From contig JAHCMK010000006.1 of assembly GCA_019192445.1 (NCBI GenBank), positions 1 to 64,000 on the forward strand: a DNA stretch of 64,000 nucleotides. The letters are read 5' to 3'. Both the position numbers and the translations under genes were made by a program. Positions 25,932-34,161 of the stretch are shown here, one piece after another. Numbering within the stretch: position 1 is the stretch's first letter; every line of letters starts with the position of its first letter. The stretch comes from Oceanococcus sp. HetDA_MAG_MS8. GTDB taxonomy: Bacteria > Pseudomonadota > Gammaproteobacteria > Nevskiales > Oceanococcaceae. The notes beneath the pieces are model-generated. The model saw only the letters and a list, made by a program, of their open reading frames with translations. It was not told the DNA's origin and searched no databases.

Positions 25932-27284
25932 ATGTCCGACCGCATAAGAACCTATCTGGCAGGCAGCCTACTTTTGCTGGCCCTTGCCGCTGCCGTTGTT
26001 GTTCGCTTTGCCGCCCTCGAGCGTGCCCCTGCCGGGTTCTACATCGACGAAGCCGCCATTGCCGCTCAAGCCCTGTGCATAGCGCACAGCGGCCACAGCG
26101 CCCAGGGTAAGGCTTGGCCCTTGTACGCCGATGTGCTGGGCGGAGGCCAGGCTTCACCCATCTTGCTCTACCCTGCTGCCGCGTGGAGCAAGCTGGGCAA
26201 TGACAGTATCGCTGGCTTAAGAACGCTGAGCGTAGGACTGGGGCTAGTCATGCTCGCCACCATCGTCTGGGCCGCAAGTGGTCACCAACACTGGTGGCTG
26301 CATGCAGGACTGGGCTTGCTGTGTTTGAGCAACCCTTGGTGGTTCTCGGCGACGCGCATATTCTGGGACCCCGTGTTTGGCGCAGCATGTTGGGGCTTGG
26401 GCTTGGCGCTCTACTGGCGATGTCGGCAGCTGCCTACTGCGAGCTGGTGGTACTCCTGCCGTCTATGCCTGGTCAGCATCCTGCTGGTTTCCGCCGCTTA
26501 TGCCTACCCTCCGGTACGCATTCAGCTGCTGCTGTCCTTGGTTTTGGTGGCCTTTTGGGACACATCCGCGCTCGTACAAGTTCGCTGGGCATTGGCCCCA
26601 CCAATGCTCCTTGGCGGCGCCCTGCTCAGCCCGCTGATCATGGAGTACCTACTGAGTGGCAGCTTCGCCGGCCGAGGGCAAATGTTAGCCGTGTGGAACG
26701 CAGACTGGATGCAGTCTCAAGGCTTGTCAGCCTGGGACTTGCCGGGCGTGGCACTCCGCAACGTATGGCTGCATCTCGACCCGGCCTACCTGTGGTTGCA
26801 GGGCGACAGCAACTTGCGCCACAGCACAGGTTTTGGGGGCCTCTTAGGCCCAGCAGAGGCCAGCATAATCATCGCCACGGCTTTGCTCGCGCCCCGCATC
26901 CTCTGCTCCCGCAACAGTGGCTTGCTGCTCGCACTGAGTATTGCTGGCGTGCTGCCAGCAGCGCTGACCTGGGAAGGCCTGCCACATGCCCTGCGCAGCC
27001 TTGGTGCCACTGGTCCATTGCTGCTTTGGATATGCGTCATCGGCGCCCAACTGCACCAGCGGCTGGCCATCGATCAGCGCCGGCGACTACTGCTTTTACT
27101 GTGCGTGATCAGCAGCCTCGGTTTGCTGCGCTTTGGTCAACATTACTTCCACAGTTTTGCGCAGCAGTCCCAAGACTGGTTTGGCGGTCAGGTCGCCCCG
27201 GCGGACTACTCCGACGAGTTTGCTTTGGCGCGGCTGTATTACGAATTACGCAGCGGGCAAGCCGATTGCCCTGCAAGCCCTTGA
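25932..27284 (+). CDS. GT-C-like polytopic membrane glycosyltransferase
   Basis: About 450 residues with roughly ten hydrophobic helices. The first extracytoplasmic loop carries APAGFYIDEAAIAAQ, the acidic Asp-Glu motif typical of ArnT/PMT-like GT-C glycosyltransferases that use lipid-linked sugar donors. No donor or acceptor can be named. The start is uncertain: the ATG at 25932 begins just before the first helix but lacks a good ribosome site, and the frame is open to 25845 inside the preceding gene. Its stop overlaps the TTG proposed for the CDGSH gene. Confidence 0.7.
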   Translation: MSDRIRTYLAGSLLLLALAAAVVVRFAALERAPAGFYIDEAAIAAQALCIAHSGHSAQGKAWPLYADVLGGGQASPILLYPAAAWSKLGNDSIAGLRTLSVGLGLVMLATIVWAASGHQHWWLHAGLGLLCLSNPWWFSATRIFWDPVFGAACWGLGLALYWRCRQLPTASWWYSCRLCLVSILLVSAAYAYPPVRIQLLLSLVLVAFWDTSALVQVRWALAPPMLLGGALLSPLIMEYLLSGSFAGRGQMLAVWNADWMQSQGLSAWDLPGVALRNVWLHLDPAYLWLQGDSNLRHSTGFGGLLGPAEASIIIATALLAPRILCSRNSGLLLALSIAGVLPAALTWEGLPHALRSLGATGPLLLWICVIGAQLHQRLAIDQRRRLLLLLCVISSLGLLRFGQHYFHSFAQQSQDWFGGQVAPADYSDEFALARLYYELRSGQADCPASP

Positions 27285-27535
27285 AGACCTGCGTACAAGC
27301 ACTACGCAAGGACCAACCTGCGCGACCGGTGTCGCTGCCGGCGGGGACGCATTTGGTGTGTGGTTGCGAACATGCTCAATCCGCGGACGGCCTATGCCGC
27401 GCTGAGGCCGGCTGCCAAGGCCAAGGCTGGCCCATCACACTGAAACGCCCGCAACTACTTTGGCTGTGTAGCTGCGGGCGCAGTGCAAACATGCCCTACT
27501 GCGATCAATCCCACCAAAAGCCCGAAGGCCTTTAG
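27281..27535 (+). CDS. CDGSH-type iron-sulfur protein
   Basis: About 84 residues ending in a canonical CDGSH-like motif: LCSCGRSANMPYCDQSH, with three cysteines and a histidine as [2Fe-2S] ligands. A degenerate first copy, LVCGCEHAQSADGLCR, precedes it, so this is a tandem-type bacterial mitoNEET relative. No ATG or GTG is in frame. The likely start is the TTG at 27281, which overlaps the previous stop as TTGA; another TTG is at 27266. The stop codon TAG at 27533-27535 falls exactly at the left edge of the MITE-like repeat, so the natural C-terminus may have been changed by insertion. Confidence 0.75.
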   Translation: MKTCVQALRKDQPARPVSLPAGTHLVCGCEHAQSADGLCRAEAGCQGQGWPITLKRPQLLWLCSCGRSANMPYCDQSHQKPEGL

Positions 27536-27748
27536 GGAGACGCTGAATAAATCGCTGTGCTCGCAATCTGACCCGCCGGCGGCGCTGACTCGGGACATCC
27601 GTGTCCCTCGCCGCAAGCAGCCGCTGCGCGGTCCCAATCGGCTGTCTTGCCGATTGGTCGCACTCCTCACACATCGCCCATATGCTGCGGGCGCTGTGCT
27701 CCGGCGGCGGGCCACCTTGCCTCGCTCGCGGATTTCTTCAGCGCCTCC
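27535..27748 (+). mobile_element. MITE-like repeat, copy 1 (214 bp)
   Basis: The ends are imperfect inverted repeats: GGGAGACGCTGAATAAATC at 27535 and the complement of GATTTCTTCAGCGCCTCC at 27731-27748, flanked on both sides by TTA (27532-27534 and 27749-27751), a possible 3-bp target duplication. The body matches an inverted copy at 63478-63620 through most of its length, including CACTCCTCACA and CATATGCTGCGGG. It differs by about 75 extra bases near the middle that hold a perfect hairpin CCAATCGGC/GCCGATTGG (27634-27657). There is no transposase, so it would be non-autonomous. Confidence 0.75.
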
Positions 27749-27806
27749 TTAGCCCGGCGAAGAAGACAATCTCGTGTGGGCGAGAGCGGTGGGCAGGCTA
27801 AACGGT

Positions 27807-28832
27807 CTAGGCCGACTTGGGCTTAAGCAGGTAATGCCCCACGCCCCATTGCTCGCCGCCGTCGATACCAAAGAACTCGGCTACGGCCAGGAAGAACATG
27901 CGCCAGCGCTGCAGGCGCAGCCGGCCCTGGGCACCACCGCCTAGGACCTCCACCAACTCCTTGCGGTGCGCGTCGCAACGCTCCAGCCAGGCGTTGCTGG
28001 TGTCTTCGTAATGGGTCCCACTCACCCACCAGCGTTGGACCACATCCAGATCGCGGTCATAACCACAGAAGAGGTCATAACTGGGCATCATGCCGCCACT
28101 GAAAAAGTGCCGGGCCATCCAGTCACCGTCGCCTCGGTCTTCGTAGGCGTAGGTGAGTTCCTTGTGGCAGAACACATGCGTGAACAGGGCGCCATCGGGC
28201 TTGAGCCAGGTCGCAATCCGCGCAAACAGCTTGGGGTGATTGCGCACATGCTCCATCATCTCGATGGACACCACGCGATCAAACTTTTCATCCGGCGCAA
28301 AATCGTTGATATCGCAGGTGCGAATCTCGAGATTGCTCAGACCGCGCTGGCGGGCCTGATCCATGATGAATTCGCGCTGCGGATTGGAGTTGGATACCCC
28401 AATGATGGTGGACTTGGGAAAACGCCCTGCCGCCCACAGTGCGAAGCTGCCCCAGCCACAGCCCAAATCCAGCACGGTCATGCCATCCACGATGCCGGCC
28501 CGCTCGGCCGTCATCTCCAGCATCTTGGCTTCGGCCGCATCCAGATCCGACGTGCTGGCATCAAACCAGCAGCAGGAGTATTTGCGGTGGGCACCCAGCA
28601 CGCGGTCAAAAAAGGCCGGAGGCACTTCGTAATGCTGGTCGTTGGCCGCTTGGGTCTGCACGGCAATGGGACCGGCATGCCATTCGGCCAGCCGCTGCGC
28701 CCGCGCCTGGGCGCGCTGCTCGGCGGTCAGGGCATATTCTTCCTTCAGGCGGCGACGAGAAATGCGCCGTACACCCATCCGAATCAACCCATCGGGGATC
28801 AAGCCAGATTCAGCCAGGGTAATCACGCTCAT
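27807..28832 (-). CDS. cyclopropane-fatty-acid-synthase-like methyltransferase
   Basis: 341 residues. The SAM-binding motif is VLDLGCGWGSFALW, followed by the CFA-family segments VVSIEMMEHVRNHPKLFAR and HVFCHKELTYAYE. It lacks the full N-terminal domain of classic Cfa and has its own N-terminal helical region. It differs clearly from the upstream paralogue, suggesting a different fatty-acid substrate or step. I chose the ATG at 28832 because it overlaps the upstream stop (ATGA). Possible roles are methylation of unsaturated phospholipid chains, such as cyclopropane or furan fatty acid formation. Confidence 0.85.
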   Translation of the reverse strand: MSVITLAESGLIPDGLIRMGVRRISRRRLKEEYALTAEQRAQARAQRLAEWHAGPIAVQTQAANDQHYEVPPAFFDRVLGAHRKYSCCWFDASTSDLDAAEAKMLEMTAERAGIVDGMTVLDLGCGWGSFALWAAGRFPKSTIIGVSNSNPQREFIMDQARQRGLSNLEIRTCDINDFAPDEKFDRVVSIEMMEHVRNHPKLFARIATWLKPDGALFTHVFCHKELTYAYEDRGDGDWMARHFFSGGMMPSYDLFCGYDRDLDVVQRWWVSGTHYEDTSNAWLERCDAHRKELVEVLGGGAQGRLRLQRWRMFFLAVAEFFGIDGGEQWGVGHYLLKPKSA

Positions 28833-30127
28833 TGGGGCAACTCCACTGTGCTGATACCGGCTCGGTCGGTGACCGGCCCACGGTTGCAGCGTGGCTTGGT
28901 GAAGAGCAAGTGCACCACCGAAATGCTGGCCTCCATGAAGGCCCCTTCGCAGGAGCCCAGGTAGTAGTCCCACATGCGCTGGAACTCAGGGCTGTAGCCC
29001 ATGGCCGTCACCTGCGATTTGTGCGCATGGAAAGCCTCGCGCCACATATGCAGGGTGCGAGCGTAGTCCTGACCGAAGTCGTCCAAGTCGAAGAGGTTGA
29101 GGTCGGTATGCGCCCGGCTTACCCGAAGTAGCTCAGCGACGCAGGGCAGGTGTCCTCCGGGGAAAATGTATTCGCGGATGAAGTCGGTACCCGAACGCAT
29201 GCGGTCGTAGTTTTCATCGCGAATGGTAATGGCCTGAATCAGGGCCTGACCCTCGGGCTTGAGCAGGCTGGCCACCTTGCGCATGTAGGTGGGGAAGAAG
29301 TCGTGCCCCACCGCCTCGATCATCTCGATGGACACCAACTTGTCGTACTGTCCTTCCAGGTGACGGTAATCCTTGAAATGCAGGGTAATGCGATCTTCCA
29401 GACCGGCGGCAGCAATGCGCTCCGCCGCCATTTTGTGCTGTTGCTCGGAGATGGTGGTGGTGGTGACATGGACGCCGTAATGCGTGGCCGCATGAATGGC
29501 AAAGCCGCCCCAACCTGAGCCGATTTCGACCAGCGTCTGGCCCGGTTGCAGATCCAGCTTGCGGCAAATCAGGTCGTACTTGCGAACCTGCGACTCCGCT
29601 AGCGTGGTGGCTGCGGTGGGAAATACACCGGCCGAGTAGGTCATGGAGTCGTCCAGGAACAACTGGAAGAAGTCATTGCCCAGGTCGTAGTGCGCACCAA
29701 TGTTCCGGCGGCTACCCGTTTCGGTATTGCGCCGGCGCCACTCGAGAATTTGGTAAGCGGAATCGCGCAGCTTGGCCACGAAACCGTTATCGACGGCCTG
29801 GGTGATGGCTGGCTCGCGCACGAACAAGCGCACCACCTCAACAAGATTCGGCGAGGACCACAAGCCCAGGATGTAGGCCGTGCCCGCACCTGTTGCTCCT
29901 CCGAGCGTCATGTAGGTGTAGGTCAGGTAATCGTTGATCACGATGGGATAGGTTGGCCCGGCATCGCTGCCCAGCCGAACCACGCTGCCATCCGGCTCAG
30001 TAATTTCGAGCGCGCCAGACTGGAACTGAGACAGGACCTTATGCAGGTGTTTACGGGCTGATAGTGCGGCGAACTGCGGCAAACCAGCGGATCTATGCGG
30101 AGCTAATTCTGTGATTCTTGAATACAT
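28829..30127 (-). CDS. cfa: cyclopropane-fatty-acyl-phospholipid synthase
   Basis: 432 residues, full Cfa length. The N-terminal domain is followed by NIGAHYDLGNDFFQLFLD, the SAM motif LVEIGSGWGGFAIHAA, VSIEMIEAVGHDFFPTY and FIREYIFPGGHLPC, all diagnostic of Cfa enzymes that add a methylene from SAM across cis double bonds of membrane phospholipids. Its ATG overlaps the DUF1365 stop by one base (TAATG on the minus strand). It is the third gene of a four-gene lipid operon. Confidence 0.93.
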   Translation of the reverse strand: MYSRITELAPHRSAGLPQFAALSARKHLHKVLSQFQSGALEITEPDGSVVRLGSDAGPTYPIVINDYLTYTYMTLGGATGAGTAYILGLWSSPNLVEVVRLFVREPAITQAVDNGFVAKLRDSAYQILEWRRRNTETGSRRNIGAHYDLGNDFFQLFLDDSMTYSAGVFPTAATTLAESQVRKYDLICRKLDLQPGQTLVEIGSGWGGFAIHAATHYGVHVTTTTISEQQHKMAAERIAAAGLEDRITLHFKDYRHLEGQYDKLVSIEMIEAVGHDFFPTYMRKVASLLKPEGQALIQAITIRDENYDRMRSGTDFIREYIFPGGHLPCVAELLRVSRAHTDLNLFDLDDFGQDYARTLHMWREAFHAHKSQVTAMGYSPEFQRMWDYYLGSCEGAFMEASISVVHLLFTKPRCNRGPVTDRAGISTVELPQ

Positions 30128-30921
30128 TAGATGCTATCCCGCCCGATGACCTCGGGCTGTCTGTCCTCCGGTGGGGGTATATAAGGCACGCCCTTGAGGT
30201 GCAGGCGTAGCGCTTCAAAATAAATACCCGCGACAACTTGAAAAGCCATCAAGGGTGTATGGAGCAAAGTCCGGGCCAAGTTCAGGCCAGTGATGGGGGC
30301 CATTTGCAAATGCAGGTTGGCGGAGAAAACTCGCTCGTCAGCGCGCCAGTTATCCAGTCGCAAAGCGATTTGCTCATCACTGACGCGTAACCCCAGTTCA
30401 TATTCCATATCCATGGGCATAAACGGGGATACATGCATGTCTTTGCCAAAGCGCAGAGAAAACCCCGACGCCTGCTCTGCAGGCGGACGCAATACATAGG
30501 CAATCTGTTGATCCCAAGGCGTGTTGTGCACTTCCAGCACGACCCAGTGCAGTTTGGATCGGTCTGGCGCCCAGACCAAATACACGGAAATCGGATTCAT
30601 CACGTACCCGGCGTACCGGGGCTGGGTGAGTAGCTCGATCTGCCCTGTGGGCCGCTCACCACCGCGCTGCTCAATCAAGTCACGGACAGCCTCTGCGAGG
30701 TCCGGACCACCTTGGCGCAAGTGGTCGCGCCGCTGAACACTCAGCAGGTTTGGTTTGTTCCAAGACCAAAACCAGCGCCGTTGAAATACCCGATCCAGTT
30801 CCGCCAAATCGAGGCGCAGCATGGAGACGCGATAACGAAAGTCATGAGCCTTGGGTGCAAAGCGTCGGTGCCGGGTCCAACCCCGCGCAACGCGACTGTG
30901 TAGCACTCGCCCCTGCCGCAT
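30127..30921 (-). CDS. DUF1365 family protein
   Basis: 264 residues matching DUF1365: HSRVARGWTRHRRFAPKAHDFRYRV at the start, NKPNLLSVQRRDHL, and PRYAGYVMNPISVYLVW. DUF1365 genes are almost always found between a COG2907 flavoprotein and a Cfa-type enzyme, as here. The group has been linked to modified fatty acids and to singlet-oxygen response in alphaproteobacteria. The biochemical role of this subunit is unknown. It is tightly packed with both neighbours. Confidence 0.9.
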   Translation of the reverse strand: MRQGRVLHSRVARGWTRHRRFAPKAHDFRYRVSMLRLDLAELDRVFQRRWFWSWNKPNLLSVQRRDHLRQGGPDLAEAVRDLIEQRGGERPTGQIELLTQPRYAGYVMNPISVYLVWAPDRSKLHWVVLEVHNTPWDQQIAYVLRPPAEQASGFSLRFGKDMHVSPFMPMDMEYELGLRVSDEQIALRLDNWRADERVFSANLHLQMAPITGLNLARTLLHTPLMAFQVVAGIYFEALRLHLKGVPYIPPPEDRQPEVIGRDSI

Positions 30922-30923
30922 TG

Positions 30924-32165
30924 CTACCAGCCTCCACCGAGGGCTTGGCTGACCTCCAAGGCACTGCGCGCTCCGTCTTCATGGAATCCGTTGTACCAGT
31001 AAGCGCCGGTAAACCATGTGTTGTTGTGACCGTTAATCTCGTCACGACGCGCCCGAGCAGCATTGGACTGCGGGGTGTACACCGGGTGCGCGTACACGTA
31101 CTGGCCCAAGACTTTGCTGGGATCGATGTTTGCGTTGTCATTTAAGGTCACGCAGAACGGCTCCGGCGCATCCAAGCCCTGTAAGCGGTTCATGCCATAA
31201 GTCAATGTAGCCGGATGATCAGGGTCGGGGTGCAGCTTGTAATTCCAGCTCGCCCAGGCCCGCTTACGCTGCGGCATGAAACGACGGTCGGTGTGCAGCA
31301 CCACGTCATTATCGACATAGGGGATTGCGCCCAGGATCTGTCGCTCGTTCTCGCTAGCGTCGTTCAGCAGGGCTAAAGCCTGATCAGAGTGACAGGCCAA
31401 AACGACGGCGTCAAAACGGGCTGGCCCTGTCTCTAAAAAGAGGGTCACGCCCTTAGCATCGCGCTCCACACCTCGCACGGGCGTGCTGGTACGGATGTCG
31501 CAATCGAGCCGCGGGACCATACGCTCAATGTAAGTCCTAGAGCCTCCTGGCACCGTGCGCCACTGGGGCCGGTCTTTCAACGACAGCAGCCCATGGTTGG
31601 CAAAAAACCGCGCGAAGTGCTCAGCTGGAAACTGCCGAGCGGTCTCCAGGCTGGTGGACCAAATAGCTGCACACAAGGGGTAGACATAACGATCTGCCAA
31701 ATCTTGCGAGTACCCCCCCTGCTCCACAAACTCGGCCAAGGTGCGCGTATCTTGAGTGCACCCCTGCAGAGCCAGTGCGTCCTTGTTAAAACGCAAGATG
31801 TCGCGCAGCAACCGATACTGGCTGGGCCGCAACAAGTCTGAGCGAGTGGCAAAAATCCCACCTAAACCTTCGCTACAGTACTCGCGGGAGCCATCGGCGG
31901 TCGCTACCGAAAAGCTCATTGATGTGGCGCGACCTTGAATGTCCAGCGCATCAAAGAGGCGAATGAGGTTCGGATAGGTCCGATCGTTGTACACGATGAA
32001 CCCCGTATCCACTCGATAATCCCGCCCATGCAACTGCACATCCATGGTCGCGGTATGCCCGCCCAGACGCGACTCTGCTTCAAACAGAGTCGTCTCATGA
32101 TGTTTGTTGAGTCCCCAGGCGGCAGCTAGCCCACTAATGCCACTGCCGATAATGGCAACCTTCAC
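30924..32165 (-). CDS. COG2907-type FAD oxidoreductase
   Basis: 413 residues from a GTG preceded by AAAGGA. The N-terminal FAD motif VAIIGSGISGLAAAWGL is followed by ESRLGGHTAT, DTGFIVYNDRTYPNLIRLF, CAAIWSTSLETARQFPA and a C-terminal TWFTGAYWYNGFHEDG. This is the predicted NAD/FAD-binding protein that accompanies DUF1365 and Cfa. It may desaturate or oxidise acyl chains before methylation, which is inference from operon logic and from the furan fatty acid pathway. It is the first gene of the leftward operon, divergent from the sigma factor gene by about 21 bp if the annotated sigma start is right. Confidence 0.9.
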   Translation of the reverse strand: MKVAIIGSGISGLAAAWGLNKHHETTLFEAESRLGGHTATMDVQLHGRDYRVDTGFIVYNDRTYPNLIRLFDALDIQGRATSMSFSVATADGSREYCSEGLGGIFATRSDLLRPSQYRLLRDILRFNKDALALQGCTQDTRTLAEFVEQGGYSQDLADRYVYPLCAAIWSTSLETARQFPAEHFARFFANHGLLSLKDRPQWRTVPGGSRTYIERMVPRLDCDIRTSTPVRGVERDAKGVTLFLETGPARFDAVVLACHSDQALALLNDASENERQILGAIPYVDNDVVLHTDRRFMPQRKRAWASWNYKLHPDPDHPATLTYGMNRLQGLDAPEPFCVTLNDNANIDPSKVLGQYVYAHPVYTPQSNAARARRDEINGHNNTWFTGAYWYNGFHEDGARSALEVSQALGGGW

Positions 32166-32186
32166 ACGGTATCCTTTACTAACGTC

Positions 32187-32795
32187 ATGTCTTCAGATGC
32201 GGATATATATCGCACCCTGATGACGATCGGATGCAATCCAGCACGGAATCTTCTCTTGAGCCACAGCGATAACGACGAACTCATTGAGCTCCTCGCCCAA
32301 ACCCGGTTAGGCAACCGCCGCGCCTTCTCCCAGCTCTATGAGCGTACCAGTGCGCATCTGTACGGCCTAACCCTGCGTATCTTGCGAGACGAATCCCTAG
32401 CTCAAGAAGCCGTGCAGGACGCATATATACAGATCTGGCAAAAGGCTCAGACCTACAACGAAAGTCGTGGGGGAGCGCGTACGTGGATGGGTAGCATCGC
32501 GCGCTATCGTGCGCTGGACTTGCTACGTAGCCGTAAGCGCCTGGATGTGATGGCGGAACCGCCCGAGCCGGAGGCCATTGATCCCAGTGGCACTTGGCTA
32601 GATCAAACCGATCTGCAGCGCTGCTGGCCAGAACTCAGCGAGGAGCAGCAACGAGCGGTGGCTTTGTCATTTATCAATGGTTACAGCCACGCGGAACTGG
32701 CCGAGCGCCTGGACACTCCCCTGGGAACAGTCAAAAGCTGGGTGCGGCGGGGACTGATGGCACTAAAAGCCTGTTTGGAGGGCCTCAAGGCATGA
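32187..32795 (+). CDS. ECF sigma factor (SigK-like)
   Basis: Up to 202 residues with sigma region 2 (AFSQLYERTSAHLYGLTLRIL, WMGSIARYRALDLLRSRKR) and region 4 (LSEEQQRAVALSFINGYSHAELAERL, LGTVKSWVRRGL). It belongs to the ECF group paired with RskA-type anti-sigma factors. The start is doubtful: the ATG at 32187 leaves only 21 bp to the divergent gene and has no ribosome site. An ATG at 32220, or a TTG at 32256 giving (M)SHSDNDELIELL, would make a more typical N-terminus and leave room for a promoter. It overlaps the anti-sigma gene by ATGA. Confidence 0.88.
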   Translation: MSSDADIYRTLMTIGCNPARNLLLSHSDNDELIELLAQTRLGNRRAFSQLYERTSAHLYGLTLRILRDESLAQEAVQDAYIQIWQKAQTYNESRGGARTWMGSIARYRALDLLRSRKRLDVMAEPPEPEAIDPSGTWLDQTDLQRCWPELSEEQQRAVALSFINGYSHAELAERLDTPLGTVKSWVRRGLMALKACLEGLKA

Positions 32796-33457
32796 CCGAT
32801 GAACTGAGCATCGCCCTGTATGTACTGGGAGTACTGGACCGTGGAGAACGGGCCCAGGTCGATGAACTTCTACAACAAAGCCCACAGGCGCGTGAGCAAC
32901 GTGATCAATGGGAACGGCGTTTAGCACCGCTGCAAAATCGTGTGCCGGAGGTGTCGCCGCCGCCGGGCTTATGGCATCGCATACAACAACAACTGGGCCT
33001 CATCCAGCCCAAGCCTGCACGTCGAACATGGCGCTTGCCAGGGTTGGCGGGAGCCGCGTTGTCGGCCGTGATACTTGCTGGTCTTTGGTTGTTTGTTCCC
33101 ACCACTCCTGAGGTTCAGCCCACGCAGCGTGAGGAGCTGGCCTTTGTGGTGAATCAAGATACCTACTGGACCGCCAGCTGGAGCGCGCAACAGCCGCAAA
33201 CCTTGCGACTGACGGCAGTCGACCCCTCGGGCGTGGGTACTGATCAGGACCACCAAGTTTGGTTGCTGCATCCCGAACGCGAGCAGCCTCAAGCCATTGC
33301 TTTGATGCCTAGGCAACCCGGCCAATCCATAGAAGTGTCTTGGCCAGGGCCGATGGATAATGCTTCCATCGCCGTCAGCCGTGAGCCCCGTGGCGGATCA
33401 CGACAACAAGGACCCAGTGGCCCCATCGTAGTAGTGGTGCCGGTACAACGCGGTTAA
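32792..33457 (+). CDS. RskA-type anti-sigma factor
   Basis: 221 residues. The N-terminal cytoplasmic part (LSIALYVLGVLDRGERAQVDELL) resembles RskA-family anti-sigma domains. One transmembrane helix lies near residues 86-106 (AALSAVILAGLWLFV), and the C-terminal extracytoplasmic RskA domain includes YTASWSAQ-like and DHQVWLLHP segments. It should sequester the sigma factor encoded just upstream until released by proteolysis. It is not the ChrR zinc-cupin type found with Rhodobacter sigmaE, so the same kind of lipid operon seems to have a different regulator here. Confidence 0.88.
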   Translation: MTDELSIALYVLGVLDRGERAQVDELLQQSPQAREQRDQWERRLAPLQNRVPEVSPPPGLWHRIQQQLGLIQPKPARRTWRLPGLAGAALSAVILAGLWLFVPTTPEVQPTQREELAFVVNQDTYWTASWSAQQPQTLRLTAVDPSGVGTDQDHQVWLLHPEREQPQAIALMPRQPGQSIEVSWPGPMDNASIAVSREPRGGSRQQGPSGPIVVVVPVQRG

Positions 33458-33544
33458 GCTCCACAACGCGAGCCCACCGCGTGGGTTTGCAGCGGGCCTC
33501 AGCTAGGGCAAGATGCGCAGCATTGTTAATGCATTGGGGATGAC

Positions 33545-34117
33545 ATGCTGTATTTGTTCTTAGGCTTGGTTTTGTGGTCGACCTTGCACCTGCTGCCAGC
33601 CGGTGCACCTGCACTCAGGCAAAAGGCCGTTGCGGCCATCGGGCTATGGCCTTACAAAGGCGTCTTCGCGCTGCTCACCCTTGGCTGCTTTGTCCTCATT
33701 GTGCAGGGCTGGCAAGCTACACCAGCAACCGCTTTGTGGGTTCCCCCGGTTGGCCTGCGCCACCTCACCTTACTGCTGATGATCCCGGCGGTTATTTTCG
33801 TTGTGGCGGCTTACGTGCCCGGAAACTTTATTCAAGCCAAGCTTGGCCATCCCATGCTGATGGGGGTGGGCACTTGGGGCCTAGCGCATTTGTTGGCCAA
33901 TGGCGAGATGCGGTCGGTGCTGTTGTTTGGCACCTTCCTGATCTGGTCCTTCATGGATATCAAAGCCATCAAGGCCCGTGATGGAGCCAGCAAACCGGCC
34001 CCGGCCTCCAATGCCGGTATGCGCACAGTCGTTGTGCTGCTGATTGGCCTAGCCCTGTATGCCGCGCTGATCATTGGACACCCCCATTTCGCGGGCCGCG
34101 CGGTGATCGCGGTATAG
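33545..34117 (+). CDS. NnrU family membrane protein
   Basis: 190 residues with five or six hydrophobic helices and the NnrU pattern: HLLPAGAPALRQK near the start, GLWPYKGVFAL, and RHLTLLLMIPAVIFVVAAY followed by LGHPMLMGVGTWGLAHLLANG. NnrU is related to the NnrS/isoprenoid (beta-carotene Z-isomerase-like) membrane proteins and was first linked to nitric-oxide metabolism in denitrifiers. No denitrification genes are nearby, so the role is open. It is preceded by GGGGA. Confidence 0.9.
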   Translation: MLYLFLGLVLWSTLHLLPAGAPALRQKAVAAIGLWPYKGVFALLTLGCFVLIVQGWQATPATALWVPPVGLRHLTLLLMIPAVIFVVAAYVPGNFIQAKLGHPMLMGVGTWGLAHLLANGEMRSVLLFGTFLIWSFMDIKAIKARDGASKPAPASNAGMRTVVVLLIGLALYAALIIGHPHFAGRAVIAV

Positions 34118-34161
34118 TCCGCAAGCCACAATCAACAACTATTGCGGGAGACTACGCAAAC

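Noticed and set aside
26294-27535. 413-codon frame across the GT-C gene
   Set aside because: Its first 330 codons are an overlapping frame of the membrane protein; only the CDGSH end is real, and I start it at 27281.
27966-28964. 332-codon rightward frame opposite the cfa genes
   Set aside because: It lies antisense to two well-supported methyltransferase genes and shows no family motifs; G+C-rich codon bias explains it.
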